Shown here piece after piece: positions 11,894-24,888 of a stretch of DNA of 64,000 bases. Below the pieces are notes generated by a model, which did no database searches, was not told where the DNA came from, and saw only the letters and a program-made list of their open reading frames with translations. The stretch's first letter is position 1. Each line of letters starts with the position of its first letter. Source of the DNA: Morchella semilibera. Lineage: Eukaryota; Ascomycota; Pezizomycetes; Pezizales; Morchellaceae. The DNA is taken from positions 1,500,190 to 1,564,189 of the forward strand of contig WBVU01000015.1 in the NCBI GenBank assembly GCA_009192285.1, read 5' to 3'. Both the position numbers and the translations under genes were made by a program.

Positions 11894-13770
11894 CTCCATG
11901 TTAGGTGTCTCTTCATTGGTCGGGCAAGAATTTAGCTAGGTAATCAGCCGGACCTTTGCACAGCCAGGCGGTTTTATCTTTATGTCAATTCGTGAAAGCT
12001 TCCCTCATGTTAAATACGAGTGGTCAAAGTCGATCCGTTTAGCGAGATAATTCAACTGCTAGTGACCCCAAGGTATCTTATCAAATCCGGAGAAAAGGCA
12101 ATAAGATAACAAAGTGGAAAAAGTGTATATATTTCCGGCCATCCATGGGACCTAGCTCAGGTATAGATATATTTTTGGTAGGCAGCAATGATCAACTAGT
12201 CATTATCATGATAAATGACCTCATTTAGACTTGTAAAACCTCAGTACATACGTATACGTCTGCTCGGTACAATGCAAAAGGGGAGGAGGTTTGCGATATA
12301 CGGGTGGTTGATGGCAATATCGTTGCCTTGCCACGACTACCCACTATACCATAGGCTGCGCACGTTCTCTCTCGCTTTATCCCCTTTTACATTTTCCCAC
12401 TTGGTTTTAAGTGTATGCCATGTGACCAACCCGTTCCTCTCGATCCTCCACCGGCGATCTTCCACCGCGGCCGGCCCCCTCCTTAGGCTTCCCATACCCA
12501 CCCCAACAGGGCGACGTTTAACAAGTTGGTGCAAAATGATATAATCCTGCCCGGCGAGGCAGTTTATATGCCGCTATATCTATGAATCATTACTGACCGC
12601 TGTCATGCATAACATTACTGGGCCTAGTCTAGCGTACGATATCACATTTCTATCATGTGCCATATTTAAAATGTCACTGATTAGTCCTGGTCAATCAATC
12701 AATTGAAAGCGAACTTTAGTGAAGGGGGTGGCAGAAGAACAGGGGCTGTTTAATTCACAGGGCCGGGTGGTAGGTTATATTTTGGGAGAATCTGATGGTA
12801 CGTCGACCTAAGCTAATTATAAGCTAAGGCGTCATAATTATATAACGATCTGGCTATGGATGGGGGGGAATAGATATATGGGCTTGAATACCTTCCGGCC
12901 AAATTGGAGCCTATATCTAGTCAGTACGTCCATTACCACTCATGCTCTACTAGTTCAAGATTTGGGTGTGGGCAATTCTATGCCATCAACTTCCTTCCTA
13001 GGCGTGTCCACGAGGGAAGGTCCATACAATCATATCGTTGAACCAAAGCCTTGTTATATCGCTATCGCACCTGCTAAATATATTTATGTATACAGCTTGG
13101 TATATATTTACTACCTATAACCAAGCTATATTGATGCTTTGGGGTATAAGTGGGAGTTGGCGGGGTTAAACATACGCACCTTATTTAATGTGGCTTACTT
13201 CTGAAACACTAATAAATCACTGTGCCTGTACATGCACGTAGGACCAACGGATCTATGATCATGATGGAAATCGCATGTATTGATTCACCTCCATTGTCGT
13301 AGCAGTACCATATATAGCAGGAAGGCTCCATGGATTTAATAAAACACTCGACCAACCTCCCAGGCTTGTTCGAGGCTTGAGAAACCATCTATGAGCTTTA
13401 TAATTTACATAATAGAATATAAAGCAATTAAGATACATGCATAGCCATCTAGATCGATCATGAGGATGAGTGATTAATTGGATGATAAAAGTCCGATTGG
13501 ATGCATGTCTCCAGCCCTCGTGTAATGATAAAACAACGTCACCCCAACGACCGACCAAGGATTCTAAATGATCTCAATATGCAACATCTGTACGGTGGTG
13601 AGTTAGGATTTTAGTACGTAGGAGATATGGCGGTTTTACACATTTGATACTCTATACCTAGAAATGAATATAAAAGCTCGTAATAGCCCTTCAATGAAAC
13701 ATAACAGTCCGCCCTGACCAAGGCTTTATCAAAAACACGTTACCCTTATGAAGTGCCTTTATCCTTCCAG
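11894..13770. other. spacer upstream of first hydrolase paralogue
   Basis: The 109-codon plus frame at 12215-12544 has no domain and overlaps a minus frame of similar quality, so I do not call it. The promoter of the gene starting at 13771 must lie near the end of this stretch, but I see no distinct core element. Confidence 0.55.
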
Positions 13771-15354
13771 ATGACATCGACGGATGGTCCTGCTACCATG
13801 GGTACTGACGCAACATCGCCACGTCCTCTAATGTGTTCCCCAGACAAGACTTCGATTAAACAAGACGACACTGTATTTCGAGTTAGAAATATACCTATCG
13901 ACCTCCCAAGGGAAAGGCTGAAAGCGGCTCTGCGAAAGAGATTTTGCAAGATCCCCAACTGCTCAAGCTCTAAAGATGCCACCATTACCCGAATAAAGAC
14001 CCGGGTTGCGCCCCTTGCGCCCTCCTGCTTTGATCAGAAAACACAAGTAGCGTTTGTGCGCTTCAGTCCTGAACTACCACAGGACCTAAAAGAGCTTAGG
14101 CCTAATGGGGATCTTACTTTTCCCCTCGAAGGTTGGGGGCCGCTATCTGGACGGAAAGAGGGTTTCGCCGAAAAGGAATTTCCCTCTGACTCGGATGATG
14201 ATGATGAATGCTATGAGCTAGTGATAGATAGGCATTTCGGGGGGCTCACACAAATGTATAAAACTACAGGCGAAGTGAAGGCTGAGTAAACATTTCAAAT
14301 CCTACTTATACCAAAATGGGGGCTAAATTTAATAGTTTGATTGCGGTATGCGGACTTGACGGCCATCCTTACGGATCCTTCGCGGGCAAAGAGCTCGATA
14401 ATCAGATGAAGAAAATGTGGCTTCATGATTTTCTCTCTAAAGACTTTCCAAATTTCCGGACTATGGTCTTCGGATATGATTCAAAACTGAGGGATAGTCA
14501 CGGATTACACGCAATAGCGGATTATACGGACCAGCTTTTGGAAGAATTATCTCGAGTGAGAGTGGATCCCGAGGTCCGCTATTCTTTTGCAGTTTTTGGT
14601 TGATACTAGAGTTTTATCTGATATTCTTACAGGCAACGATGCGGCCAATAGTGTTCGTCGGTCATAGCTTTGGTGGAATAATTATAGCACAGGTACACTC
14701 CTAATTAATTCTTCGAAACCAAAAAACAACTGGAACGATTTTAGTGCTGACACCTGATAGTCTGTTGTCAAAGCTAAGCACAGGGGCAACCCGATCTGTC
14801 AGAATATCAAGGCGTTCATGTTCTTTGCAACTCCACATCGGGGATTAAAGGTTCAGGATATATTAGCTGCGCTTGGGGAGAAGTCTTCAAGGGCGCCATT
14901 AGTGGCGTCTATTGAAGAGAATGCAAAGCCTTTGAGTGTTGGGCTTGAGAGATTTATCGACTGCTTACCGAAAATAAGCCCTCAAGTTATTAGCTTTTCA
15001 GAGCTGGAGGAAACACCTCAAGTAGTCAAGGTATGAGACACCTACTGTTAGATCTGATTGATATGTATAGGGATACCGGTGAAACAATCTCTATGCATTC
15101 AGGGAGAAGAGTGAAAACTGACAGCCAGACAGGACGGAGTGCTTGATATAAGTTGGGCCCGAGAAGGCGACTATCATGAGGCTGTGGCTGCCAAAAGTTC
15201 TATATTGGGCCTACCACGTACGATGGAGAAACGTTTACGGATACCCGGTAATCACTCAACACTTGTCAAGTTTACGACCCAATGGGCCCCTGGATATCAG
15301 TCGGTTGTTGAGGAATTACGTCGTATTTTCCAACTCGATTGTAGATCTAGTTGA
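13771..15354 (+). CDS. alpha/beta hydrolase with RRM-like N-domain (NLR-type effector module), paralogue 1
   Basis: Five exons (13771-14285, 14336-14573, 14633-14692, 14761-15030, 15133-15354) join in frame to 434 residues. Residues from about 30 to 170 form an N-terminal domain that begins like an RRM (VFRVRNIP) and ends in a signature shared by the paralogues (IDRHFGGLTQMYKTTGEVKA). A serine-hydrolase domain follows, with CGLDGHPYGSF, the nucleophile elbow GHSFGG (Ser263), FFATPHRG and a C-terminal NHSTLVKF (His402 as the likely catalytic His). Such domains occur at the N-terminus of fungal NLR-like proteins and in SesB-like proteins of self/non-self recognition. Here the protein stops after the hydrolase, with no NACHT, ankyrin or TPR part. 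The first ATG in frame is at 13771. Exon sizes 238, 60 and 270 are identical to paralogue 3. It is convergent with paralogue 2. Confidence 0.82.
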
Positions 15355-17618
15355 CTAGTTGTGATATACGGTAGCCGGGGGCCTGTTAAGTACATGTAGT
15401 CATATTACTTTAATCTAAAAGAGAGTTTTGATTGATGGGAAACTGCCTCACTGGGTTTGTGCCGGGGAGGGATTTGAATGGAACTATTTCACATATATAT
15501 TCGCTTCGAATTCCTTGAAATTGTTTGAAGTGACTTTGACTGTAGCATCCTGTTTATATTGAAAGTGATACATGTTACGAGTCTCCAACTCCTCTAGATA
15601 CAAGCGCCAGTAGGTATATCTAATACATAAACCCACGTCGGAGCCAGTTCTTGTTTTGGCATTTGGGGCCCAAGGAGCTGGTAAAATACACCCCCGAATC
15701 GGCGATTCTTAGCTAGAACTCCACGACGATTTGCTGGATGAAAGTGATGGGTGCCCACCTGGACATCCGAGAATTACAGGTAGCTTTATAGAGCTAATAC
15801 TGGCCGCTCTGTTTTAAAAGTGTGTGTGGCCTCAATAAACAGGTAATTGGTGGTGATGGGTGCGTGCATACTGACAACGGTATACGTAGTGGTGTGTCTA
15901 TTTCTCCCCCATCTCAGTACCAGCAGGTTCTCCCCCAAAACATCAACCATCTTGGTAATATTCAGGCGGAAATTACCTATAGTGATCCTTCTAACATTCT
16001 AACCACCTATATTTAGTTCTCTCAAAGCTCCAAGATCGCGAAACTTGAGCGCCGGACCCCCGCCCAGTAAGTTGGACCCCCAAGCAACGGAGCCGGAGTT
16101 GACGGGCCGCGGGGCTACATGTGTGAGATATTATGATCTGTCGTGCTGATGTTTGTCGAGTGAGATAAATAGCGACACAGGCATGGAGACTTGTTCGATG
16201 TTGAGGGGGGCAGGTTTGCCTGTCGGGACTGTTAATTCAAAGGCCGCTTTCAGAATTCCTCTCCTTCGTCCGATACATCATTCATTTGCATATCAACATA
16301 GGTCAATCAATCTCTACAGACTTGGTTCTATCATGGGTAACCGCGTGGCAAGAGCGTGGGTGCTGGATCATGGAGGCATTTGGCCGCAAACGTGGATAAT
16401 CTAGCCCATTGATTAATTTATATAAGTTGTCGGGTTGGTACTGATTCACTAGTGTGCCTCATAGCAGAGTTTGCCAAATAGAGTACCTATATCCCATTCA
16501 TATGTATCCACCGAGGTTATGTGGCGTGTGCGTACCTATCTATGACTGCATTGGAAATATCAGAGGAGATATAGGATATATAGTGCTAAGCTCGCCCTCA
16601 CCCCCAATTGTTATATGGATTTCTCTCTGTACGCTCTTACTTCTCTCCCCCCCCCCCCCCCCCCCCCCTTGACTTTTTTCCCTTCCCCCCCCCCCCCCAA
16701 ACCAGGGACTAGAATTACTGTACTCCACTGGCTTCCTCCCTCTATATATCTCACCGTATGATATGCTGCCTGTAGTATGCAAGGGGCGGCGTCGGATTAT
16801 TGGGCGGTAGTTGATATTTTCTGCTGCTCTCTGTGAGGGAAGGACATATATATGTATATATATGGGCGCGATGCTAGCAACTTCTTATTCAATTTTTCCA
16901 ATGAGGTTAACCTTAGCTCATGAATATATATATTCTAGAAAATGTGTGGGGGTCGAGTAGGTCGCATGCACGCTACTTGTGAATGTCTGTACCTTGCAGG
17001 TGATTCATACATGATGTAGGTATATATGTGCCCTGCATATACCTTGTAGCACCTGTGGCTGAAAAAATGTTTATCAGGAGTCGAAACGATTGCTCTAGTT
17101 TATCTTATATGAATGGGTGAACGATCCGAGAATACAATCCCGAAGGATCCATCCGTGCCTGTGTATGTATATTTGTATAAGAGTAAATGATGAATAATGA
17201 ATGATCATAAATGGAAAATATATCAATAAATTATTTAAGGTGATACGCAGAGATCGTAAAAGGAAAGAAATCCAGTATATATATATATAAAGGGAATCTA
17301 ATAGGATTGTCAAAGGAGAAAGACGGCGCGAGCTAAATAACAAGTATCCTTCAAGCTTTTGCATTGCTCCCCGCCATATTTTCTAATACTAGATCTGCTA
17401 CATAAACGCTAGCTAACGTCATAATACTCGTGCGGGTGAAGGTCGCGGATCATCTCACCAAGAGTTATATCGGACAAGTAATGATGAACGAAAGAAAATT
17501 TAAAGATGAGCATGAGAACATGTAATTGAAACGGAACCAAGCTAGCTAGCTCAAAACACAAGGCTGGTTATAGAGGATCTCTACTCTTTAGTAGACAGGA
17601 CCTCCGTTACTGTTTGAC
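15355..17618. other. spacer between convergent hydrolase genes
   Basis: I looked for ankyrin, TPR or NACHT sequence continuing either gene and found none. Two long C runs lie at about 16647-16668 and 16685-16698. Short frames at 15822-16404 have no domain. Confidence 0.6.
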
Positions 17619-19016
17619 TTAGTGCTTGGGACGACGGTGAGTGTTTCCCGGAGGTGTGGAGACCGCAAGGTTCTGAACAAGAATTTGATATGTACGATCA
17701 TGCCGATGTGAGATTCTCACCAACGAACAATGATCCTTCTCCACCGGAACTACTGTTTCCATGTCCTTCGGAAGCCCAAGAACTGAGGAGCTCGGAGGTA
17801 TCATTTGATATTTTTCACCGTCACGTCTCACTCCATTTTCAGTCTAAGATCTGTTAGTTAATCTTGGAATTATTTGGTCCCTGAACGTATGATTATATGA
17901 ATCTATAGTGCATAGATTTCACTACATACCTTGGTAAGCTTCCTGGAAGGGCGGGTTGACCGGAAAGTGAGTATCTTGATTTTGAATGTCCCGCAGTGGT
18001 CCTTGAAGTCTCTCAACTCGTTCTCTAAGCTCACCGACTCCAGTTTGAGATCCTCGACCATATTTCTCCGTCCTTCGGCGACTACCAGTAAATCTTCTAT
18101 CACCTGCCCCCTGTGGGGTACATCAAAGAATACAATCTGTTTGATTTGTTCAACAATATCTTTTTTTCCATCCCGCATTAATTGGTTGATAGCCTTGTCT
18201 CGGGGGTCAGCTTTTTCCCTTTGAATTCAAATCATATGCAGATCTAGAGCCAGCATACTTGCGTAGTTATCAAACCCCCGACACCATAAGATATGATAAT
18301 CTTTCCTCTTTTCCTTCCCTGAGTCACAGTTAGACTGGATCCCTCGGACGCAACCGGTAGGGTGGGGGGGGGGTCACTTGTGGCATGTATTTGATATGTC
18401 GTACTAGGTCAGATACGTAGTCACAGATTTGGTGATCCGACTCCTCATCTAGCTTTGAATCGAAGGCGACGAATATTGTCCTGCAACACGGGAAATCGAG
18501 AGCGAACAAGTCCCTCGCAAACATTGTCTTTCGACCTTTCGCGTCCGGCTCGCCTGTGAATGAGTCGTATCGATCGAATGGTCCACACACTACAAAGATA
18601 CTAGGTATTTGTTAGCAATATAATGCCAGAGTGGGAGTGGTGACTAAGGGTTTGGGATGAGTTAGGAAGCCCAGAACGTCTGCTATATAAAATAGTACAT
18701 ACTCTGTTTTGACTATCCCGCTCGTATTGTACAGCTGTGTGATACCACAAAATCCTATACTTATACACAAATCTCTAATCTGAACGTCCTCATTTTCTAT
18801 ATTTGCCCCAAGCAAGGCTGGTGGAGAGCTGGACTTGAAATTAAGAAGAGCAACCATAAAGCCAGGATTATTGATGGAAGGGATAATGACCGTGCGTTCA
18901 GTGTCGACACCATTCTCCGGTTGTTTTTCCCAGTCCTCGGAGATTGCGGCAAAGATCTTGCAGAGTTTTGCCATAGTCATTTCCTGGGATTCACCCTGAA
19001 CTCGATAGGTTGTCAT
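17619..19016 (-). CDS. alpha/beta hydrolase paralogue 2 with altered nucleophile (pseudoenzyme or pseudogene)
   Basis: Same architecture as its convergent neighbour. Exons are about 19016-18703, 18600-18378, 18318-18259, about 18210-17930 and 17843-17619. The N-domain ends GITQLYNTSGIVKTE. The hydrolase part has VVCGPFDRYDSF, then SYGVGG at residues 189-194, where the family has GHSFGG, so the nucleophile position is Gly191. FFDVPHRG and DHCSLVRI follow, so the C-terminal His is kept. The first exon end and the 60-base exon match the phase and size of paralogues 1 and 3. The acceptor of exon 4 is not clear: the best in-frame extension meets a stop within the presumed intron and no well-placed AG was found. 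The gene may therefore be decaying rather than a working pseudoenzyme. No ankyrin part follows. Confidence 0.7.
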
Positions 19017-22000
19017 AATTATGATTCGGGATTGTGGGGGTGGAAAAACGATAAATGTATAGATCTATAGAAGGTTGGAGTTGGAGTTGATATGTGGCGG
19101 GAGGGAGGGATAGCAAGACAGCCCTCTTTGTCACATTGTAGGTGTTGTTAAACCACGCCCAAGACATCGTCATCGTACCAGTAGCACAGCAGATACCAGA
19201 TAGTGCGTACGTTCGTGCGGGCTGCTTAGTTAACCGATTGTTAACGTTAGCCTTCAGAATTTACCAATCAGGATATCGAAAGCTCCATCTAGCTGCGCAA
19301 AGCCACATGACACCGAAATGATAGTAGTGAGAATGCCATAGACATATTTTTCACGACGCATGTTACGTGACCAACTATGACCAAAGCTTTCTGCGATGTT
19401 GACAGATATTCCGATGTAGTTAGCCATAGCAGCTATTCAGTTAAACCCACGCCTGTGACCTCTTCGATTCCGGTTTCAGTATCCCCTGATCTACTCGACT
19501 CCGCTTCTCATTATTGATTTCTGGTGTTATTTGGTACTTCTTAACAGACGAATGTAACTGTCAAGTCCTCATAGCATATATCCTCATTGGCATGGTCTCA
19601 CGACTCACTCAGTATGTCAACGATATCGATGTTGGTGGGCCGTGCGTATACGTCGTGTTACAATAATTAGAACCTTAAAGTCATTTGGGGACAACGACGA
19701 AGCTGGTTGAACGACGAACAGGGATATTTGGCGGACAGAAGGCGCTCAGGCTGGTATCTAATCTCTTGATTGGCTGGGAACTGTGGTTTCGTCGTTGCCC
19801 CAGGTTCGTCATTGCCCCCAAACCGACTTTAACCCACGTCTAGCAGTTAATAGGTGGGTTACTAGGTGCCAAGGCCGGGCGGGCTCTATTCCTTGATCCG
19901 CCTCTCCGAACGATAACTTGCCCTTTGCGTATATCAGGACCTGGATGTCGAGATAATCCCGGAGGGAGAGCAGGAGGAGTATTCCAAAAGCTTTCCACCA
20001 GCTATAGCTCTCTCGTCCCACTGTTATAGTTATAATCAGTTGGGCTTTTGGTCCTAGTAAATCCTCGTGCGTGGAGGGTAAAAACTGCTATGCCCTTTCC
20101 TACTCTCTGGGTCTATTTCTAAGTGGCCGGAAGCCCTTGCGGAGTGGCGTGTAGCTGGATACGGGTTCTCAGGAGGGTGAGTTTGTCGTGGTTTGATTCC
20201 CGGTTCTTGTTCCATTGCTGGCGGCGGAAACAAATTAAGGTCCTTCAGAATGTTCCTCCGCACCCCCAAAAACGAACCATGCAGGCGATATGTAACCCTG
20301 CGCCTCGGCACATGAGGTTTCTACGCCTTCTCCTCAATTATCAGCCACTATCCCCGTCTATCTGCCCGCTGGCTCCACCCGCCGAACTCCCATACTGGCC
20401 GGATATCGGCCCGCGAGCGATATGGGCATCACTCGGGTAAGTGGGGACTGTTACTGGGCACCTCGGGGCACCTCGGCCGCGGGGTCTCTGAGTCTTGGGG
20501 TTTCTTCGCTTGTTTATGGTGGACAGTGCTAATATTAAGACTCTGGCGCACACTGCTAAAACCATTGTGGGTGTGTGAAACGACACAATTTACCTCGACT
20601 ATGAGGACCGTCGGCGTGTACTATAAGGATGGTGTATGATCTGTACTTGAATTACATCGTGCTGTACCTGGTTAAATCCCACTTGGATATATCCTTTTCT
20701 CTTCCAGTCCTAACACAACAGAAGAGGGAAACAGAAAGGAGTATCCTGGAGCAAATGCCCTCGCATGGTTGGTTGGTTTGGGGAACAATGGTAAAGATTA
20801 ATGGGTTATTGAAAGAGCTTTTGTGAATGATCCCATCACCTACCCTCCCCCTACACCCCCACTGGATGACGGAAGGTCTCCCCCCCACCCAAAAAGCTCT
20901 GTTAACAACACGCCTCTCCAGGCTCCTGGATTAACGAGCTACTGACCAGAATATCCAGTCTATGTTGCTAATCCACCACCGCGCAGACCAATCATTGAAC
21001 CATCCCCCCCATCGGTACCTCGTCATCAGTCCCGATGCCCATCTGAGCAGTTTCATATTGTGGTTCTTTGTGGTTGCAGAGCTGGATTTTCGACAGGCCA
21101 CTAAGTAAGAAGGATTTTAGTCTTTGGGAGTACGGGTATTGCCTAGTAGGTCGATCCCTACACTTTGGGGGTTTGATGTCCCGGCCTCAATGCCCGTTAT
21201 CTTGCTTTCTGTCGTTTCCTGTTCGGGTATCTATTGAACTATAGAGAAGCCGCCGTAGCAGTAACGTTCGGAGAATGCTGTATTGCAGGCCACCATCGGG
21301 AATAAAGTTTTATCGAGATCAATCTGCCACTATATACGGTGACAAACGATCGACAGGCTACAATTGAGTTCTCTATTGTCATACTCAGTATGATCTGATC
21401 CGTGCCACGGGAGGTATAAACTGCACGGCAAAGATTCTGAACAGCTCTCCCTGTCAAGCTTCTTGATTATTGACATCCAGAGCGGTTATTCATCCTATAG
21501 GACAAAAGGTTGATTGGGGAGTCGGTGACATATAGGAAAGTTTGGTTCCTTTTCAAACTTTAGTAACTTGTGCTTTTGTGAGGACAGTGTAGCCTATTTT
21601 CATGACGTTTCCAACCGTAACTGGCCATTTTGGTGTTGGATCAATTCCCAAGTACCCCAGCCCAGTTTGCAAACAAAGGTGTAGTAGGCAAGAGAACAGG
21701 ATATAGCGATGGGTAGGGCAATTATATACCAATCGCCTAACCCTGATAATTCTATACACCACCGTAAATGACTGCTCGACCGCGAAGATACAATGAAGTT
21801 ATTGTTTCTAGACATGACGTGAGATGCTGTTAATATTAAAAGAGTCTCGCCACTGCCGCTCTATAAGTTGCATTCAATTGGGCTTTCAGAGACTTGATGG
21901 AGTATACCGTGGACCGTGGGAGTTTGAATTGAACTGGGCGAACCCAATTCCAAAGGTAAGTATCTCGGCGGCTAAAATACTTCCGATTAATTCTTTGCGT

Positions 22001-24006
22001 TGCGTGTCTAGTTTAATTACTGAAATCTTTTGGCAATAGTAGATGCACTCAAAAGATGAGGGTTTAAATACCAAAGAATAGAGACTCCAAGAGTTCGAAC
22101 GGAGAAGGTGAAGTGAGTACAAACCGGATCCTGGAGCAGCTGCGCAGACTGGGGGTGGGGACTGGGGGCGACCGCTAGCTTCAGATCCCCATTTCCCTAG
22201 CTATAGCATTACCCTGCTTTAGGTCGGGGAGATCGAGTCCTAGCTAGCCGCCGGCGAGCACCTAATATAGCTGGATCAATGGAACGCGGTTATAGAACGA
22301 TCGAAAGGATAAAATCCTACCGAAGTCTGTCAATAAACGAGGGTCCGAGCTAGCTGAGTGAACTATCAGGAATCTGGGGGTTGAGCATGAGTTGCAGTTG
22401 ATCAAGACCTTGTGGGGGTCAAGTATGTCTTAGTGATAAACGCATTTACATCAATTACAGCTGGCAACCCTTTTCGGCCGCCGGTTGATGGCTTCTGTAC
22501 TTCGTGCCGCCAGTTTGCTTGGTGAGGCACCCATATTAGAAGTCCTTGGTTATAATTCGGCACCTATGGCTAATGTACGACATGGGACCACCCCAATAGG
22601 CCTAGGGACATAATCAATCTTCGTGTACAATTAATATATCCGCTTGTTTTAACTCCGCTACCCATGCGTAGTTCTATGGTTAGGACTCTTACTTAAATAG
22701 TAGAGTCGCGGGAGACACGAGAGAGACAAACGAAGACGTGATATCACTCCTTCGCGGGTCAGGGTGGGTTAGAATATCACTGCGGACGGTAGACGGGATA
22801 TCTGCGACAGGTCAACAGCCATCTAGTCAATCACAATGTTTCTTTTTTGACTTAAGGGTATTTTTTCCCTCAAGCAATAGTTTCACTCAACCTCGAGGTA
22901 CTGTAACCTTCTTTTGTTTGAGTTGCGATATCTATATGTTGATTATATTGATGCATAGAGACACCCTCCTTTGTAGGTCCCTCTCTTGTCTACCCTCTTT
23001 TCTCACCTGTCTATCCGGGCTATTTCGGAAACTGTTGGCTCTAGCTTGATCCCCCGAAAGCCGGTTCTTCTTGTCGTGGGACACAATTAGTGGATTAAAG
23101 AAAGAAAGAAAAACATGTTCTGACCCGCTGGCGGACACTACCTGGCTATTCACTGGAAATTTTTGTAATAACGTACCTTCACCTAGTACTCAGGGCTACC
23201 CATTCTCGAGCTCAACTATTGCAATAAATGTACTTGTTTAGACGGAAGTATAACATGGATGCCATCCTTTGGATATTCTGTTGGCGATTGATATCTTACC
23301 CAAATGGGTAACTGGGAGCCTATGTCACTTTGCCTCTCCTTTATCATAGCCTTAAAGATGTAGAGAGGTGAGAGACTTACATGTAATTATTGCTACCGTG
23401 GCGGGAATAGCCCCATATTTATAATAAAGAAAGGTAGTACAAAAGAAATATAATCAGAGACATTACTCGCGCGACGTTATATAATCAAGTCCTGAGAAGT
23501 GACAGCAGTATATATATACTTAACGCAACGCAGCGCAACCCAGACTACCAAATTCATTATAGAGATGATGCGAACTTAATAAATAACACCTAGCCAGGAT
23601 ACGTTGCCTCCATTAGTTTTCTCTATAGTTTGCTATGGTCTCGGGGTTGTGGCCTTTGAGTTGCACAATGTCACCATTTCTCAGTGTATGACTAGAATGA
23701 CTCGGCATAAGCATGACTGGTGGGGGGGTGAGTAATAACGTTTTTGACCAGTACAAATTTGGTTGTGGTTATTGCTGAGCCTCTCCGCCCCCAAAATTTG
23801 TGTGGAGATTTTAGTGCTGTTGCCATACAACCTGATTCTAGCTAGGTCTGACACGGTCCTCGGTCAAAAACTTTACTATTGCTCATGTGCCAATGTGAAA
23901 TCAAGGCACCCATGCATCCCTAACTCCCCAGCGAATTCATTAGAACATCCTCATATCAGTTAAGATATCTGCGACTAGGGTTTCAAGCGTCGGCATTCTT
24001 TCTGAC
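19017..24006. other. 5 kb spacer, one foldback element
   Basis: Frames up to about 105 codons occur (for example 20123-20440 and 22738-23049), all overlapped by equal frames on the other strand and without recognisable domains. Apart from the foldback at 19680-19827 I see no supported feature. The promoter of the minus-strand hydrolase gene lies just above 19016. Confidence 0.55.
19680..19827. mobile_element. short foldback (MITE-like) element
   Basis: Inverted arms of about 42 bases at 19680-19720 and 19786-19827 share TTTGGGGNCAANGACGA and a second ACGACGAA block, with about ten mismatches. The loop is about 65 bases. TTAA occurs at both outer flanks, which may be a target site, but it is not an exact duplication. 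Confidence 0.5.
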
Positions 24007-24888
24007 ATGATTAGTAGAACTGGCCCCCAGAATCCATTGGCACCAGTGCTAAGGGTTACAAGGGGTGCGAAGGGAAACAAAGTGGGTAGAAATCCCGTTA
24101 CTCAGAACTTTACTGCGAAGGATTTTTTAGGCCTTGTTGAGATTCTAGGAGACAAACGGCCCATAGGAGGTGGGGTTAGTCTACCCTATAACAGCACCAC
24201 TAAATACGCTGCTGGGAATGAGAGGAAAGAAAGGGATAAGGAGAGTCTTTGTCATCAATGTCACAAGATGCTTAATAACAGGAAGCCCAATGGCGGCCCT
24301 AGATATACCCATAGGGCCAAAAGGCCTAATAAAATTATAATGCACAGAGTGGCAATGGAGACCATCAATGTTGGTAGCGATTCAGGTGAGGAGGGAGGAG
24401 AAAGAACTGAAGGATACCTTGGAGCCGTGATCCCGGGCAGCTATAGTGCTCATTAACCCTGAACTTGAGAGAATTACAGGTGGTATGATAATTTCATATG
24501 ATTTCTGAAGAACCCGGCCCCAACCACAAACACCCCCGTCCTATACTTCAGGTTCCTGATCATGATACAATACTAGAACCCGTTCCCTGTACTCCAGCTA
24601 ACAGTACTGCCGTTCCTTGAAGAAGTTTAAGAACCAAATCTCAGCGATTCAAGATAAATCAGTAAAGCTGATTTAATCTTTGACCGCAACCACTCCGGAT
24701 ACTGACCAATGTGCTGTAGGATTTCTGACCTCGAGGATAGGCTAGCACAAGCAGAGCAATTGGTCCGTAGTACAGAGGAAGGACTGTGTGTTGTGGAAAG
24801 GGAAAATCAAAGGCTGCAAATGGGACTCGTGGTACTAGGGATTACTGGTGCTTCTGAGATGCGGGAGGGGCCAAAAGCGTCGGGGTGA
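24007..24888 (+). pseudogene. Myb-like/coiled-coil transposon-associated protein, decayed
   Basis: The open frame 24007-24456 contains RGAKGN, TAKDFLGLVEILGDKRPIGG, RKERDKESL and KMLNNRKPNGG. This order resembles the small DNA-binding-like domain of proteins scattered through fungal genomes in association with transposons (KxFTxxDxxxLLxIVxxxLPxGxxxW followed by RxEKSLxxKFxxLxxxxKPTG). The expected Trp/Tyr positions in the middle are lost. About 250 bases further on, 24716-24888 reads as a leucine-zipper-like coil (ISDLEDRLAQAEQLVR, ERENQRLQMGL) ending at a stop, as in the C-terminal part of that family. The gap between them has stops, so the gene is broken. The assignment is from memory of the pattern only. 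Confidence 0.45.

Noticed and set aside
12215-12544. 109-codon plus frame
   Set aside because: An overlapping minus frame is equally open, there is no domain and no credible splice partners.
20150-20230. tRNA-like stretch with GGTTTGATTCCCGG
   Set aside because: It resembles a tRNA B-box, but no matching A-box and acceptor stem of seven pairs could be arranged around it.
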